Shown here one piece after another: positions 46,375 through 57,742 of a DNA stretch of 64,000 bases; the first letter of the stretch is position 1, and every line of letters starts with the position of its first letter. A program made the position numbers and the translations under genes. The notes under the pieces were generated by a model. It did no database searches and was not told the origin of the DNA. It saw only the letters and a list, made by a program, of their open reading frames with translations. Source of the stretch: Cyclina sinensis (Eukaryota > Mollusca > Bivalvia > Venerida > Veneridae); the NCBI GenBank assembly GCA_012932295.1, contig JAAONU010000003.1, positions 33,466,361 to 33,530,360 on the forward strand, given 5' to 3'.

Positions 46375-47115
46375 CTATAATCAGGCGACACAAAAAGTAA
46401 ATGACCAAGAAACAAAAAAGAGTAAAATGCCCATATGCACTTAATTTTACAGCTGATAATAAGTATAATTTCTGTGTATGTTACTCAGTAAAAGAACATA
46501 CCGTATATGATTACAAAATGTGACAAACAAATGCATAACAGACAATAATGCAATTAAATATGGCCGACTTTTGTTACACACGTTGGTGTGCAACTTTACA
46601 AAGGTTTTCATTACCATTGAATGCTTATTAAGAACTGAAGAAATTCATAAACCTTACATATTTTCCTCTTTTTTTTGTAGTTTGGCATTATTTGTTAAAC
46701 TACAGAAAACACATGTCTCGATGTGATTATTATAACTGTCAATGAAATTTCTGTTTCTAAAAAAAGTTGTCAGGCTTTCCTGAAAACGGAAAGTAGGTCA
46801 TTGGATACAGCCCGAAAAACATTTGAAATTTTACAATTTCCTGCGGCAGATTTACTGGAAAATAATGCTGTTTCATTTATTATTAGCAAGAAAAAGCAGG
46901 GTTTTTTTTATTTATTGAAGAAAATGATAATATGTTAAACTTTCGATAATACGCAGGTCGTAAGCATTCAAGCATTAATGTAAGAATAATCGTTTCATCC
47001 ATGAAACTACTTTGTTCGGCTGTTGCATTCTTCATCAATTTATATCATGTGCATATTTCTAACATAACGTTTGTTTTTTATTCAAAATAAGCATGTAATA
47101 TACCGTAATTCTTAC

Positions 47116-47128
47116 CAATTTGCTTCAT
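47116..47128 (-). CDS. Candidate Cys-rich small gene, first coding exon (ATG + 4 codons)
   Basis: On the minus strand ATGAAGCAAATTG is followed by the near-consensus donor GTAAGAATT. It lies 10 bp downstream of a YY1-type core promoter motif read on this strand. It ends with one nucleotide of a split codon, which matches the next proposed exons. It is short and so weak on its own; the combination of promoter motif, ATG and donor is the evidence. Confidence 0.3.
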
Positions 47129-47137
47129 GACTTCGTC

Positions 47138-47149
47138 AAAGATGGCGGC
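47138..47149 (-). promoter_or_regulatory. YY1-type motif (GCCGCCATCTTT), likely transcription start region
   Basis: AAAGATGGCGGC on the plus strand is the classic YY1 core-promoter/5'-UTR motif. It sits next to a GC-rich patch (GGGCGCGCAGCG, about 47165-47176) in AT-rich DNA. It can serve the minus-strand candidate gene. On the plus strand its ATG gives only M-A-A-Y-stop. Confidence 0.4.
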
Positions 47150-47426
47150 TTATTAGTTGAAGAGGGCGCGCAGCGAAGAACGATAACTTTAAACTGTAGA
47201 GGAAGGAACGACAACTGCATATTTTTAACATAGACTGTGTCTAGAACTTTTCGTAACAACTGAACAATATTTGCACTGATGTTTTGGGGTAAAGCTTTTA
47301 ATCCACCGTAAAATTAATATTTTTACACATTTATTAATTTGTCTTCGATCAATTACCAGTAATGATATCGTGATTCCAAAACTTTGTACTAATTACATGA
47401 AAAAGTCTTTTACATATATATATGTG

Positions 47427-47751
47427 CTAAAAACTGGAATAATTTGCCTGTTCCTATTCGTTCAAGTCCTTCACTTAATTTATCTAAAAAAAACATTAAA
47501 AATACATCTGTTAAATACCTAAAAATATAATAACTAATATGAGGCATATTGTCTGTATATTTGTGATTGTATCTCACACTTTTAATAACTGTAATCCATT
47601 TTGTCAGAATATTTGTAATTGTCATTTATATTTTTTGTTGATTTTTACCAGTTTTTGTTTGTACATGTTTGTTATAGAAGGCCATGTTTAAACTAAAATG
47701 TATGAATATATTGTTTGTATGTCTGTACATATTACCTTCTGAAAATAAAGA

Positions 47752-47788
<37 letters not shown>

Positions 47789-47790
47789 TA
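47427..47790 (+). mobile_element. 5'-truncated LINE, 3' end only, (ATT)n tail
   Basis: From 47435 a frame reads WNNLPVPIRSSPSLNLSKKN and stops at 47528-47530. This resembles the extreme C-terminus of many non-LTR retrotransposon polyproteins (W-N-x-L-P-x-x-I-R-x-S-x-S-L-x-x-F-K-K-x-x-K). A 3' UTR of about 220 bp follows, with AATAAA at 47744-47749 and a (TTA)n tail to 47788. Everything upstream is missing, as is usual for LINE insertions. Confidence 0.75.
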
Positions 47791-47989
47791 ACAGTCGCTT
47801 AATAAAGAGTTACCATATGTTGAATGTTTGTTTGTTTTGTTTTTTGTTTTTTGCCATACCAACTAAGCGTGAATTCGTTTAAACAGCACGTTTATTCGAA
47901 TTATTATTTTTTGGCCCATCTGAACTAATTAATTATATTTTTCGTAAAACACTCGACAATAATGTTATTGTTTGTAAGAAGTATATCGT

Positions 47990-48199
47990 TAAGATAGAAA
48001 GCTGAATGTTTTACGCGAGATTTACGTGCAAGCAAAAACACAAGCAAGTACTGCTACTATAGAGTCTACATCTGTTGAATACTTTTCTTTAAAGTAAGAT
48101 AGAAAGCTGAATGTTTTACGCGAGATTTACGTGCAAGCAAAAACACAAGCAAGTACTGCTACTATAGAGTCTACATCTGTTGAATACTTTTCTTTAAAG
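47990..48199. repeat. Exact 105-bp tandem duplication
   Basis: 47990-48094 and 48095-48199 read identically. They start TAAGATAGAAAGCTGAATGT and end TTTTCTTTAAAG. No gene is visible within. Confidence 0.95.
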
Positions 48200-48438
48200 A
48201 TGAAAGGATATTGTAATGAAGATATGCTCTAAGAATGAAATATCAGTTCTGGTCATTTGGAAATATGTCATTGGATCAGTTACAGAAATCTTCTATGCAT
48301 TCACTGTGTTTCAGTATGCTTTGAGTTAAAACAAAAGCCATGACATGATATGTTTCAATCGGTCATCTCATTGATACAAAAGAAAAAAGTTAAGCGATTC
48401 TGAGGTTTGGATCTTGTTTAATGTAAGCTCGCACGTTA

Positions 48439-48675
48439 TTAATAAAGTATAAATAAAAAACTGTTTTCATAAACACTGAAAAACACTAGGATAAACTGAA
48501 AAGAAAGATCTGAAAGATCTGTGCACCGACTTTTATTACAAGAACAATAAGAACAATGTCTGCTGCAACATCTGACTATCAAAACAAACATAAAAGAACA
48601 CACAAAAACAACAAAGAAAACATAGAACGAATGTTGAACTGCTTCCGAAACCATGGCAATGAGGCGCATTTGCAT
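48439..48675 (-). CDS. Weak candidate: 78-residue single-span membrane peptide with Cys cluster
   Basis: A short N-terminus is followed by a strongly hydrophobic stretch (about residues 17-34, FYVFFVVFVCSFMFVLIV). Then comes a dense Cys tail, RCCSRHCSYCSCNKSRC, with seven Cys in about 17 residues. It resembles a single-pass membrane peptide with a cytosolic palmitoylation-type or metal-binding tail. There is no recognised family, no clear poly(A) signal and no codon-usage evidence, and the frame may be chance. Recorded because the composition is unusual. Confidence 0.15.
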   Translation of the reverse strand: MQMRLIAMVSEAVQHSFYVFFVVFVCSFMFVLIVRCCSRHCSYCSCNKSRCTDLSDLSFQFILVFFSVYENSFLFILY

Positions 48676-51372
48676 GTGGTCGCTCTAGATCAGCATCAGG
48701 TGCTAAAATATCAGTAAATCATCATCTAGGATGGGCATACGTGTTTTTAAGGAAACATCTTTCAAATTTAGTAAAATATATTGAAGAAATTAATTAAGGA
48801 AGTATCAAAATCATCAGTTCTCGATTAGGAGGTAAGATACAAAGGGTATTGGACTTCAAAAACTAGTAAGCTCCGAAATTTATACATCAACAAATGAAAT
48901 ATCGAAAGACGCACATAGAAAAATTAAGGCGTTCACAAAAACTTATTACAAAAATATCTTATGAAACAAAACATGCAGGAGGTGTTAATCTTTGCTGTAG
49001 TATATTCTTCGCAAGGAAAAACATCTAAAGAATTGCAGATATTGTAAATCAAACAAATGTCAATCACAAATTAACAAATATTGAGGCAAATATGTATGAT
49101 GGTCTTCTTTATCTTAATATGCAACAGCTGCCAAAGCATGGAACTAGAAAATAAATCCGGTTTTGAAAATAAATAAAGGTTATCCCCCTTTTTCAAAATA
49201 ATGTCCAAACTTACCTAGAAAATTGGCGAGAAATTACTCTGCAAAATGTAGACTACTAGAATCGTATCTAAGTTAAGACAGAATGTTTGTCAGTTATCAT
49301 TTTTGGAATCGAATACAAATTAAACTGATGTAATGTAATCGGTCGCATAAAAACAAATGTCGTTATTAATTAATGGACATTCTAACCAATTAAAGTTCTT
49401 GGAATCTTTTTTGGACACAGTAAGCTTGAATTTGAATATCTAAATAACAGTGAACAATTAACAAATACAAAAGAGCAATTATTATTTCAATTACAAGGAA
49501 ACTATTATTGATTAAAACCAATACTTACACACGCAGTATTTTCTTTACTGGTCTTACTAAATATGCTATCTAAGAAATCAATAAGCTACTTTGCGGCTTT
49601 ATTATGGTTACTTACAATGGAGAAGAAAAACCATCATAAAAATTCAAAAGACTTGTAGGATGTATTGACATGTTCGTTCTTGTGTCTTACTTTATTTGAA
49701 ATTATCTCAGTCAATATGGAATAGGTATAAGTCTTTTACAGATAACAGCTTGGCTAACTGGAAAGTAATATTAAGTTTATTCCTGCAAATATACAGGAGC
49801 AATGTTTTATGTCATAAAAGAACACCACTAGTCAACAATATGTCATTATAATATACCAGATTCTTTTTACAAAATATTGTTTGCTTTCTGAACTCTACTA
49901 TTGGAAAATAAAATATCGCAAAACATGTCAAAATCGTTTTCACAAAAAAAGGAAAACATCCGAAAATAAATATAAAGAACAAATGAAAATCACTTCTATT
50001 AAAACAAATGGATAAACTCGGAAATTATATTTGTGAACCGTCTATTTGACAGATCGGACGGGCTCATCTTTAATAAACTTCAAATCAAATCTAGCTAGAT
50101 ATCAATACTAAAACGGAGTTTACAAATTCGCAAATGCAAGAGCTTAACAAATCTTAGTTTTTTCATATCATATTTTTCATTCATTATTGGCACTTATGTG
50201 TAAAAGGTGCGTCAGAAAGGAAAACTTTTTACCAGCTGTTGAATTCAAAGATAACAGAATACAACAATTAAAATTTATATTAGTTCATATGTTTTTTTCC
50301 ATGTGAAAGAGTTCTATATCAATGGAAGATTGTGTCTGCTTAAAACAACAGGTAACATTTCCTGCCAAGTTTGAACTGATGTTCCGGTTGATTTGATTTA
50401 AACAAATGATTCCATTTACAGTTTTCAGCTATCAGATAGTAGGATCATGTAGCATATGATTTCAATTTGTCTAACAATTAAAATTTTGTTATGACAAAAA
50501 AAACAACAACAAAAAAACGAAAAGATAAAAAAAAAGAAAAAAGACAGTGGTCCTTATCAGTTTTGTTTTTGAATAGTATACGTCCATCAGTTTTTGTCTG
50601 TTCTGTCATTTAATGTTGCATTTTTGTATAAGGTGAATCTATATCTCGTTCAGATAGATTTTTCTATTCATTGACAAGCACCGATTAAATTATACTTAAA
50701 ACTTCCTGAAACAGCAGTCATTTCTGCATACTCAAAAGTTCATTCAGATTGCAAGATCTGAAACAGTACCAAATTCTGTAACTGGCTTTGGAAAAGAATG
50801 ATTACGAAATAATAATAATAATAATACTAACACAGTAAAATTCCACTGTAAAGGGCACTTTACTTATTTCAAACTCAACGTAAAAACCAGCAACTTTAAG
50901 TGTCTAAAGTCTAAAAGTTAGACAAAAAGAAGCAATGATGTTATTGTCCATAAAGTACGACTCCCTTTTGAGGCAACTGCTTAATGTCATGAACAAATGC
51001 AACTGACTGAATAACAAACAAATGGCAAAAACTTTTTTCCAAGAATTCTTATCAAAAGTGTTGCTTTCTAGATCTTCACTAGCCTCGAATATAGAAAACA
51101 TAACTAATTATCGAGATTTTATACAATTATGGTACTCTGGAAGAAATATTTATATAAAGCATGTTTCCGAGCAAATACAAATGAAACTGCCATGTTTTAT
51201 ACGTGAGCATGCCTACAGCTTTCTGATATACACGTAACGTATCAAAATAATAAAATGTGTTGCAAGAAAAAAGAAGAAGATGTAAACCTAAAATTATCCA
51301 AGCAGAAAAAAACAATAATTAAATAGACAAGATAACTGATAAGATGTTGCTCGTCGTGCGAAAATTGATATC

Positions 51373-51391
51373 AGAGAGAGAGAGAGAGAGG
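51373..51391. repeat. (GA)n microsatellite
   Basis: A short run of AG dinucleotides followed by GGGGAGGG. Confidence 0.85.
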
Positions 51392-51949
51392 GGGAGGGAA
51401 AAGAAGTCGGGTGTCTATTATTTCAGAGTATGTCAGTACTGAAGCAGTTGCTTAAAAGTTAGATCTTTTTATATTGCGTATTTCTTATATAAGGCGTTAA
51501 CGTATATATGTATGTTGAGTATTGCAGAGTAAAACAAAAAATGGACTTGACTGGAATAAGATCTGTAAGGTATGTTTTCTTAATGAGTCAAAATACAAAT
51601 TTTAAAATATTAAATGAAAACTGCGAATTCAAAGTCAAGAATTGTCAATATTTATAATCTACAAATGAACAAAAGAATATCTGCGTTACTGACATTGTAC
51701 TGAGTAAAAGATACACAATGAATAATCTGTTAAAGGATGTTCTTACAAGAGTAGCACATGAGTTAAGAGATGTTACGATAATCATTACCATTTTCAATTA
51801 TCATCTTATCACTAATATTATTATTAGAAGTCCATAGATAAATCAACTGAAAACTGATAATTACTGTTAATTTTGATAAATAGATTTCAGTCGAATTACC
51901 TAAGATCTTTTGTTTATTTTTTTTTATTATCGGCTGCATAATAGATCAA

Positions 51950-53602
51950 AGAACAGAACAGAACAAGAACTTTATTATGCGAAGTTAAACCTTTCGGTTT
52001 CTCCTTCATACAACAATATATGCATACAAATATAAATATAAAGGTCAAAGATCAATAAATACAAAGCAAAGACAGTTTACAAGTACAATGAATAACAACA
52101 CAATTATTTTTAAAGTAAATAATCATAATACAATTATAAACCATTTGTAATACAATTTGTTCTTACTTCAAACGCTTGACAGATGTACTGACCTAAGTTG
52201 TTTAGAATTTTTGTATTTTTACATTTAATCAATTCCGTAAATTTCAACATACTAGGTCTTCTGTGATAATATACAGGAATTAATCTAGTCCTTAGCTGAG
52301 AATATTTACCACACTTAAGCATAAAATGAAACTCATCCTCAATTTCGTTCTCATCGCATATTTGGCACAAGCGCTCATTGCGCGGCAGTCTATTTCTACC
52401 GTATCTCCCAGTTTCAATATGTAAATTATGCGAGGAAAGTCTTATTTTGGTTACAGATTGTCTTAATTTAATGTTGCTCAATACATCAAGATAACTTTCA
52501 TATTCAAACCTTTCCTTCACTGCTTTATACAATATCAAAACACTGTTAGTTTGTAGGTATCCGTGCCATTCCTGAGTAAAACAGTCTATTAACGTTTGCT
52601 TGAATGAAAGTAAGAAAACAATTTCATCTTTAACATGTTGATTTTCCCAAACATAACCGTGTCCATTTCTCGTTAACAATTGTTTTACTTCCTGTACCCA
52701 ATTGTTCTTGCCTTCACAACAGTCTTTATATGCAAGATTCTACAAAGTTTTAACAATACAATTATGAGTGTTTATCACTTTCAACCAGTACTTCACAATT
52801 TTAACAAATCTATTTATATATAAAGGTAATCTACCCAATTCACCATATACTGCGTAATTACTTGTTGACAGTTTTACGTTTAAAATTCTTTTACAAAAAC
52901 GTAAGTGTATTCTTTCTATTTCCTTTGACTTGCAATTACCCCATACTTCACTTGAATAGTTTAATATGGAAACAACAAATGCATCAAAAAGTTGACAATA
53001 AGTTTTCAAAGAAAAGTTGAACGTTTTAATTTGACTCAACAGTAAATTCATAGCTTTTAGTGCTTTTCCAGTTAGCATTGACTGGTTCTTATTAAAAGAA
53101 CCTGTGGAACTAAACACAGTTCCAAGATAGTTAAATTCAGAGACCACTTCAAGTTCAGTACCATTACAATACCACCGCTCATTCGCTCTGTTTTGCTTTC
53201 TTCTTCTAAAAATCATCACTTTGGTTTTATCAGCATTAACGCTCAACCCCCATTTATCACAATATTGTTTAAGTAAGTCAAAATTATGCTGCAACGCCTC
53301 AGGAGTCTCTGCCAGTATCGCCATGTCATCAGCGTATAATAGAATAAGTATGGTTAAGTCATGTAATGTTAAACAATTTTCAGGACTCCCTTGTAAATAC
53401 AATTCAAGATCTTCCACAAACAGAGAATAGAGTATTGGTGAACATATTTCACCTTGCTTTAATCCGACTGCGATTTCCATGAAATCTGAGTACGTGCCAC
53501 AATGTCTAACTCTACATTTTACATGTTCATACATTCCTCTTACAATTTTTAACATTTTGCCATTAATACCAAGCTTGTACAGTTTGTACCATAAGGCATT
53601 TC
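51950..53602 (-). mobile_element. 5'-truncated LINE with reverse transcriptase and C-terminal zinc knuckle
   Basis: This non-LTR retrotransposon copy lies on the minus strand. It starts abruptly inside the reverse transcriptase domain (NALWYKLYKLGINGKMLK) at about 53600, where the TATACGG array begins. It ends near 51950 after AATAAAGTTCTTG followed by TTCTG repeats. The missing part includes the endonuclease and the first RT blocks. The clade is not assigned; the C-terminal C-x2-C...H-x4-C arrangement is shared by several LINE groups. Confidence 0.92.
52134..53600 (-). pseudogene. LINE ORF2 fragment (RT core to C-terminus) with one in-frame stop
   Basis: The reading frame is continuous from about 53600 to 52134 except for a single TAG at 52740-52742. 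The first 271 residues from the Met at 53555 contain GLKQGEICSPILYSLFVEDL (31-50) and the catalytic YADD (74-77), and then the thumb. After the TAG the frame continues at once with NLAYKDCCEGKNNWVQEVKQ and reaches the C-terminal C-x2-C...H-x4-C knuckle (LCQICDENEIEDEFHFMLKC). No frameshift is present. Normally this enzyme reverse-transcribes its own RNA at a nicked target. This copy lacks its N-terminal half and cannot do so. Confidence 0.9.
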
Positions 53603-54250
53603 ACTGCAAAAAATACACCAATATACGGAAGTGTACGATCCCGTATTTTTTAGATATACGGGCATATACGGGACGTATTCGCATAATATACGGACATAAT
53701 ATACTAATCCGTATTCGGAACATCGGGTATACGGGAACTCCGTATATTTGTCATTACAAATACGGATTTCCGTATTCTTCCAATATACATGTATGTATAT
53801 GTGTCCGTATATTTGTAATATACGCACAGTACAAAACCCGTATTTCAGCCATATACGGGCTATAACAACATATAGTTTACTAGTATACGGAGGATATACA
53901 GACTTGTATTTTTATAGAATACGGGAAAGCTAAAAATTGTACATGATGCATATACGGGATAGAATACGGACTATGTATACTAAAGATATACGACGAATAT
54001 ACGGAAATGTATTTTCATAGAATACGGAAATGCTTAAAAGCGTATATGACACATATACGGGGCAAGAATACGGACTTTGTATACTGTAGATATACGTAGG
54101 AAATACGGAATTGTATTTTCAATGAATACGGGAAAGCTAAAAACCGTACATGACACATGTACGGACTTATTATATTACATGTACGGATCAAGAATACGGA
54201 CATGAAATATTACAGGATACGGGAACCAAATATAGACTGATAATATACAT
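53603..54250. repeat. TATACGG / CCGTATA palindrome-word array, about 103-bp higher-order unit
   Basis: TATACGG, ATACGGG and CCGTAT words recur every 15-35 bp. From about 53920 to 54200 they form roughly three tandem units of about 103 bp, with shared blocks such as AATACGGGAAAGCTAAAAA, TGTACATGA and CATATACGGG. The array abuts the truncated LINE. The same words fill the right end of the window (63330-64000). Open frames rich in Y, I and R across it are artefacts. Confidence 0.85.
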
Positions 54251-55005
54251 GTACAAGATGTGCGGGATCATTATATGTAGTTACTACTCATTTCAAGAAC
54301 GGGCTAGTTAAGATCCTCATCGTATCTACTTGAAGCATATATATGAAAAATATAGACCTGTAATGTCTGAGAGAACGGTAGGAAACATACCTTTTTAACT
54401 AGATATACTGACATTAAGTTTACTTTGGCGTACATGAGATATGAGAAAAAATAACTGAGTAACTTGTTAAGGGTGAGGAATTGCACAAACAAAACTAATT
54501 CAAATAAGTTCTGAATTTAATGAATAGTATTTTATAAACAAGTTTATCAATAAATGTAATATGATCATAAAAGAGTAACAATCAATAATAAAACCAAGCA
54601 TATTGCAATGATAAGAACATAACTGAAATCAATCTTGAGGTTATGCAAACAATGACTAGTGAACTTTGGCCACTTGGAAACATATATTCAAATTACAATA
54701 ACATATGTAATATCAAAGATTTGTCAGCTCATGCTATTGTTTCATACGTTATCGTTAATCAATAGAAATCCAAGTATCACTGTATGTGTATGTAGTCACG
54801 GGTCTTTGTTTAGCTGTACTACATATAAATGCGAAATATTTTTTAAAATCTTATAAAAACTATGTTGAAGTGGCATTTTACTTGCTACGATCACAGCTTA
54901 TATACAAGACCAAGTTTCACATGCACAGATAAACATACTAAATTATTGGATTATTGTGAGTTATTTCACTGTTTCTAACACTGACATACATTTACAACAT
55001 GTATT
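54251..55005. other. Gene-free stretch, possible 3' UTR of the minus-strand coiled-coil candidate
   Basis: AT-rich. No other feature is supported. Confidence 0.35.
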
Positions 55006-55135
55006 TCATAAAGTTTTATTCTTTCTGTTCTTGTATTCTGCTTCATTGTCTTGTGACTGTGACTTTTTCTGGGACTCGTGCAAGACTTGCATCTGCTCCT
55101 GCAGCTCTGCAATGGCATCATGAAGGTGCATTTGT
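55006..55135 (-). CDS. Candidate coiled-coil protein, terminal exon
   Basis: On the minus strand the acceptor TTTTGTATTTTCAG is followed by one nucleotide of a split codon and 42 codons ending in TGA (55006-55008). The peptide is QMHLHDAIAELQEQMQVLHE and then SQKKSQSQDNEAEYKNRKNK-TL. The first half has heptad spacing of Leu/Ile/Met (H-D-A-I-A-E-L-Q-E-Q-M-Q-V-L), typical of a coiled coil, and the second half is polar and Lys-rich. The exon is clearly less AT-biased than its flanks. I do not recognise the family. The phase allows direct joining to the mini-exon at 60597-60601 (ATG AG|GTAAGT), which would give a protein of only about 44 residues. More exons in the 5.4-kb interval are possible. 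Confidence 0.5.
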
Positions 55136-56992
55136 CTGAAAATACAAAATGATAGTATTGATTTTGTATTTTGATTAATTTTCAATTATTACTTTTAAAC
55201 ATTTACTGTCCGTGTTTGATCGCTTTTGCATAAAAAATTGTATTACCTATTTCGAAATTGTTATTGTCATGGAAAGATGCTGGAATGATTAAGAGTTGCA
55301 TATTCCGTCAATTAATTATTCTCATATTTCTTTTTTGTGTGTTGGCAGTTTTACATAGACTTATTTTTCACATGTTTAAAAGTTGCGCATGCGTATTGTG
55401 CAAAAAACATGGTGTGCTTAAACGTAAGGAAGTATGGATGCATAAAGACAAATAAGAAGTAGGGATGCATAAAGATAAATAAGGATGCGTAAATATAAAA
55501 AGTAATGATGCGTAGAGATTAGTAAGGAGAAGTAAGGTAAATATAGATAATGCGAAGAAAAGATAAGTAAGGAGAAGAAATGTAAATATAACTGTCATTA
55601 TCATTTTCATGCATATTGAATATGTGATTTATTTAATTCTTCGTCCTACATTTCTCTGAAAAATTGAATTATATACCGTTACTGAACGATGCACGTGACC
55701 TGTCGAAGAACGTGAAGGGATGTTATATTTCACAGAAGACGGTTAAAAACAGATTTTTAATTTATATTCCACTAACAAATTCATTAGTTATATTACATTG
55801 AAGAAAATATATTTATGAAAGTGAAAAACGGGAACAACGCTTATTACTTAAAGAAGCTGTTCTTCTTAAAATTAAAGAGAAATCAAAATATCATATGAAA
55901 AAACAACATAATTTTACGCTTCTATACAACTTTAGAATGAAAGAAAAAGTTGTTGACCTAACGGTGTGCAAACTCATGTCCTTCCAATCAGTTAATCTTT
56001 TTTCGCTAGGTAGACTACTGGACCACGGCACTATTTATTTCTAAATTAAATGTACATTATTAACATTATGCCTGTGATGATCTGTGAGTCAGTCGCGAAA
56101 CGGCATAAAACGCTAACACTATAGAATAAGGAGAAAAAGCTAAACTGACTTACGAATAAATTGTGTTTAAATAAATTTTCACTAGCTTGATAAACACTTT
56201 AACTGTAACAGGCCACGTGTTTCATACAACATCTAATCTGTTATCAACACCTTTATTAATGACAAGGTAATTTGATTAACTCCTGTCTTTAGTTCTTTAA
56301 TAACATCATAATCAAAACTGTTTTTGTTGAAATTTTTCCTTTAATTTATAGTAATAACTTTGATAAATTAGGTCCCCCAAAACAATATCGCTAAATACAA
56401 CGTACCGAACTCAGCAGTTATTTGTTCTTTGTTTTTTATATGTATTATCTGATTTTCCCCCTTTATGACAAAACTAAAGGTAATTTCTTGTTCCGGAGTC
56501 ATTTAACTTTTGTTTCCGACTACAAAACATTTGATATACCCAATGTAAAAACCTTGATAAAAAAATATTGTTATTTTCTGTTTTGCATAATATGCTATAT
56601 ACACTAGTTTATTGATTAGCGTTGCGAGTTCTTAGCGCCGATGTAAATATTTATTCTAATGAAATTATAATAACTTTTTAGTGTATGTACATGCGTTGTC
56701 AATTAAAAACAATTCTTTAGTCAATCATGTAAAGGAACTAGGAACAGGATGTTACACATTTTACAATTTCATTACCAGTTCGTCTTATAAAATCATATTT
56801 TGTCTTTTTAATTAATAAAATCTTTAATTTTCTTAATTTTGATTTCGATCATGAAATAATCGCTAAACTGTGGTTACTTATCTAATTGCCGACATTTGTG
56901 AATGTTTAACCAAATAATTATCTATCAGGGCTTTTTAACAGAAATATTCAGTCTTACTTATCTCTTAATATGCAAATGATTTACCGAGTGTC
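55136..56992 (-). other. Stretch without recognisable exons (likely intron of the coiled-coil candidate)
   Basis: AT-rich. Short GATGCATAAAGA / AAGTAAGGAGAAG repeats at about 55435-55580 give a pseudo-ORF. Nothing else is supported. Confidence 0.35.
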
Positions 56993-57596
56993 GGTAACAT
57001 GATTTTATACATCAAAAAAGGGAAACATTGGTAACAATAAAAATATTGTATGTACCCATAAAGGTGATAAAGTAGGTGTGAAAAGGCATGCTGGGGTACA
57101 CTGCTGATCATAGAAAGGTGCTAACGACACGTGTCGGTCGTTAAATAGGTTATAAATTTGTCTCAGCAAGTAATTATATAATATGTGTTTGTCATTATAA
57201 AAATTATTATAACTGATTCTAAAATTTTACTATCATAGTTACTTTTTCGCACTTAAAATGACGCCAAAGGAATGTATTCAATGATTACGGCTTGATCTTT
57301 CATTTAAATCGGTTTATGATCTAATAACGGCAATGTATTAAAATGAAAACACATTTAAAATATATAAAACTTTTACAATATACCGCAACAGATCAATACT
57401 CGATATATCACTAATTAATATATTTTTATAAACAACTATATATTTATAGAAATTGCACAAAAACACCAATTAATATCGGTCATGAAAGGAGCTTTTCACA
57501 CCAACTTTATCACTATCTCAACTATACAAAATTACCAACAATATTCTTTAGGTACCGATTTCTATGGGGTTTTTTACTATATAAAATCATGTTACC
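56993..57596. mobile_element. 604-bp element with about 100-bp terminal inverted repeats
   Basis: The left arm GGTAACATGATTTTATACAT..GGTAACAATAAAAATATTGT..GTGATAAAGTAGGTGTGAAA (56993-57090) pairs with the inverted right arm (57488-57596), which carries GTGATAAAGTTGGTGTGAAA. The arms are diverged but collinear. No target duplication is visible. The interior includes a CGACACGTGTCG palindrome near 57126. It is MITE-like with no coding capacity. Confidence 0.65.
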
Positions 57597-57735
57597 AATT
57601 ATGAAAGAAAATTGCCGTCATATAAAAGCGATAATTTGATTATTTTGGTATTCAAGAGAGAAAGTCCTGTTTTTATTCTTCTTTTCATTTAAATTTATCA
57701 TTTTGATATAAATCTAATGACCAGTAGTACTCTTA

Positions 57736-57742
57736 CCACCAT
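57736..57742 (+). repeat. Target-site duplication CCACCAT (left)
   Basis: Directly abuts the CAGGGCTTTAA terminus; identical to 59425-59431. Confidence 0.75.

Larger units (their letters stand above)
48200..51949. other. Gene-free stretch, with one weak small-protein candidate
   Basis: AT-rich. It holds an (AAT)n run near 50808-50826 and a (GA)n tract at 51373-51391. Apart from the small candidate at 48439-48675 nothing is supported. Confidence 0.4.

Noticed and set aside
47139..47154. Plus-strand ATGGCGGCTTATTAG as a start codon
   Set aside because: Stops after four codons; better explained as a YY1 motif.
53479..53933. Several Tyr/Ile/Arg-rich frames on both strands
   Set aside because: They read through the TATACGG array and the antisense of the LINE.
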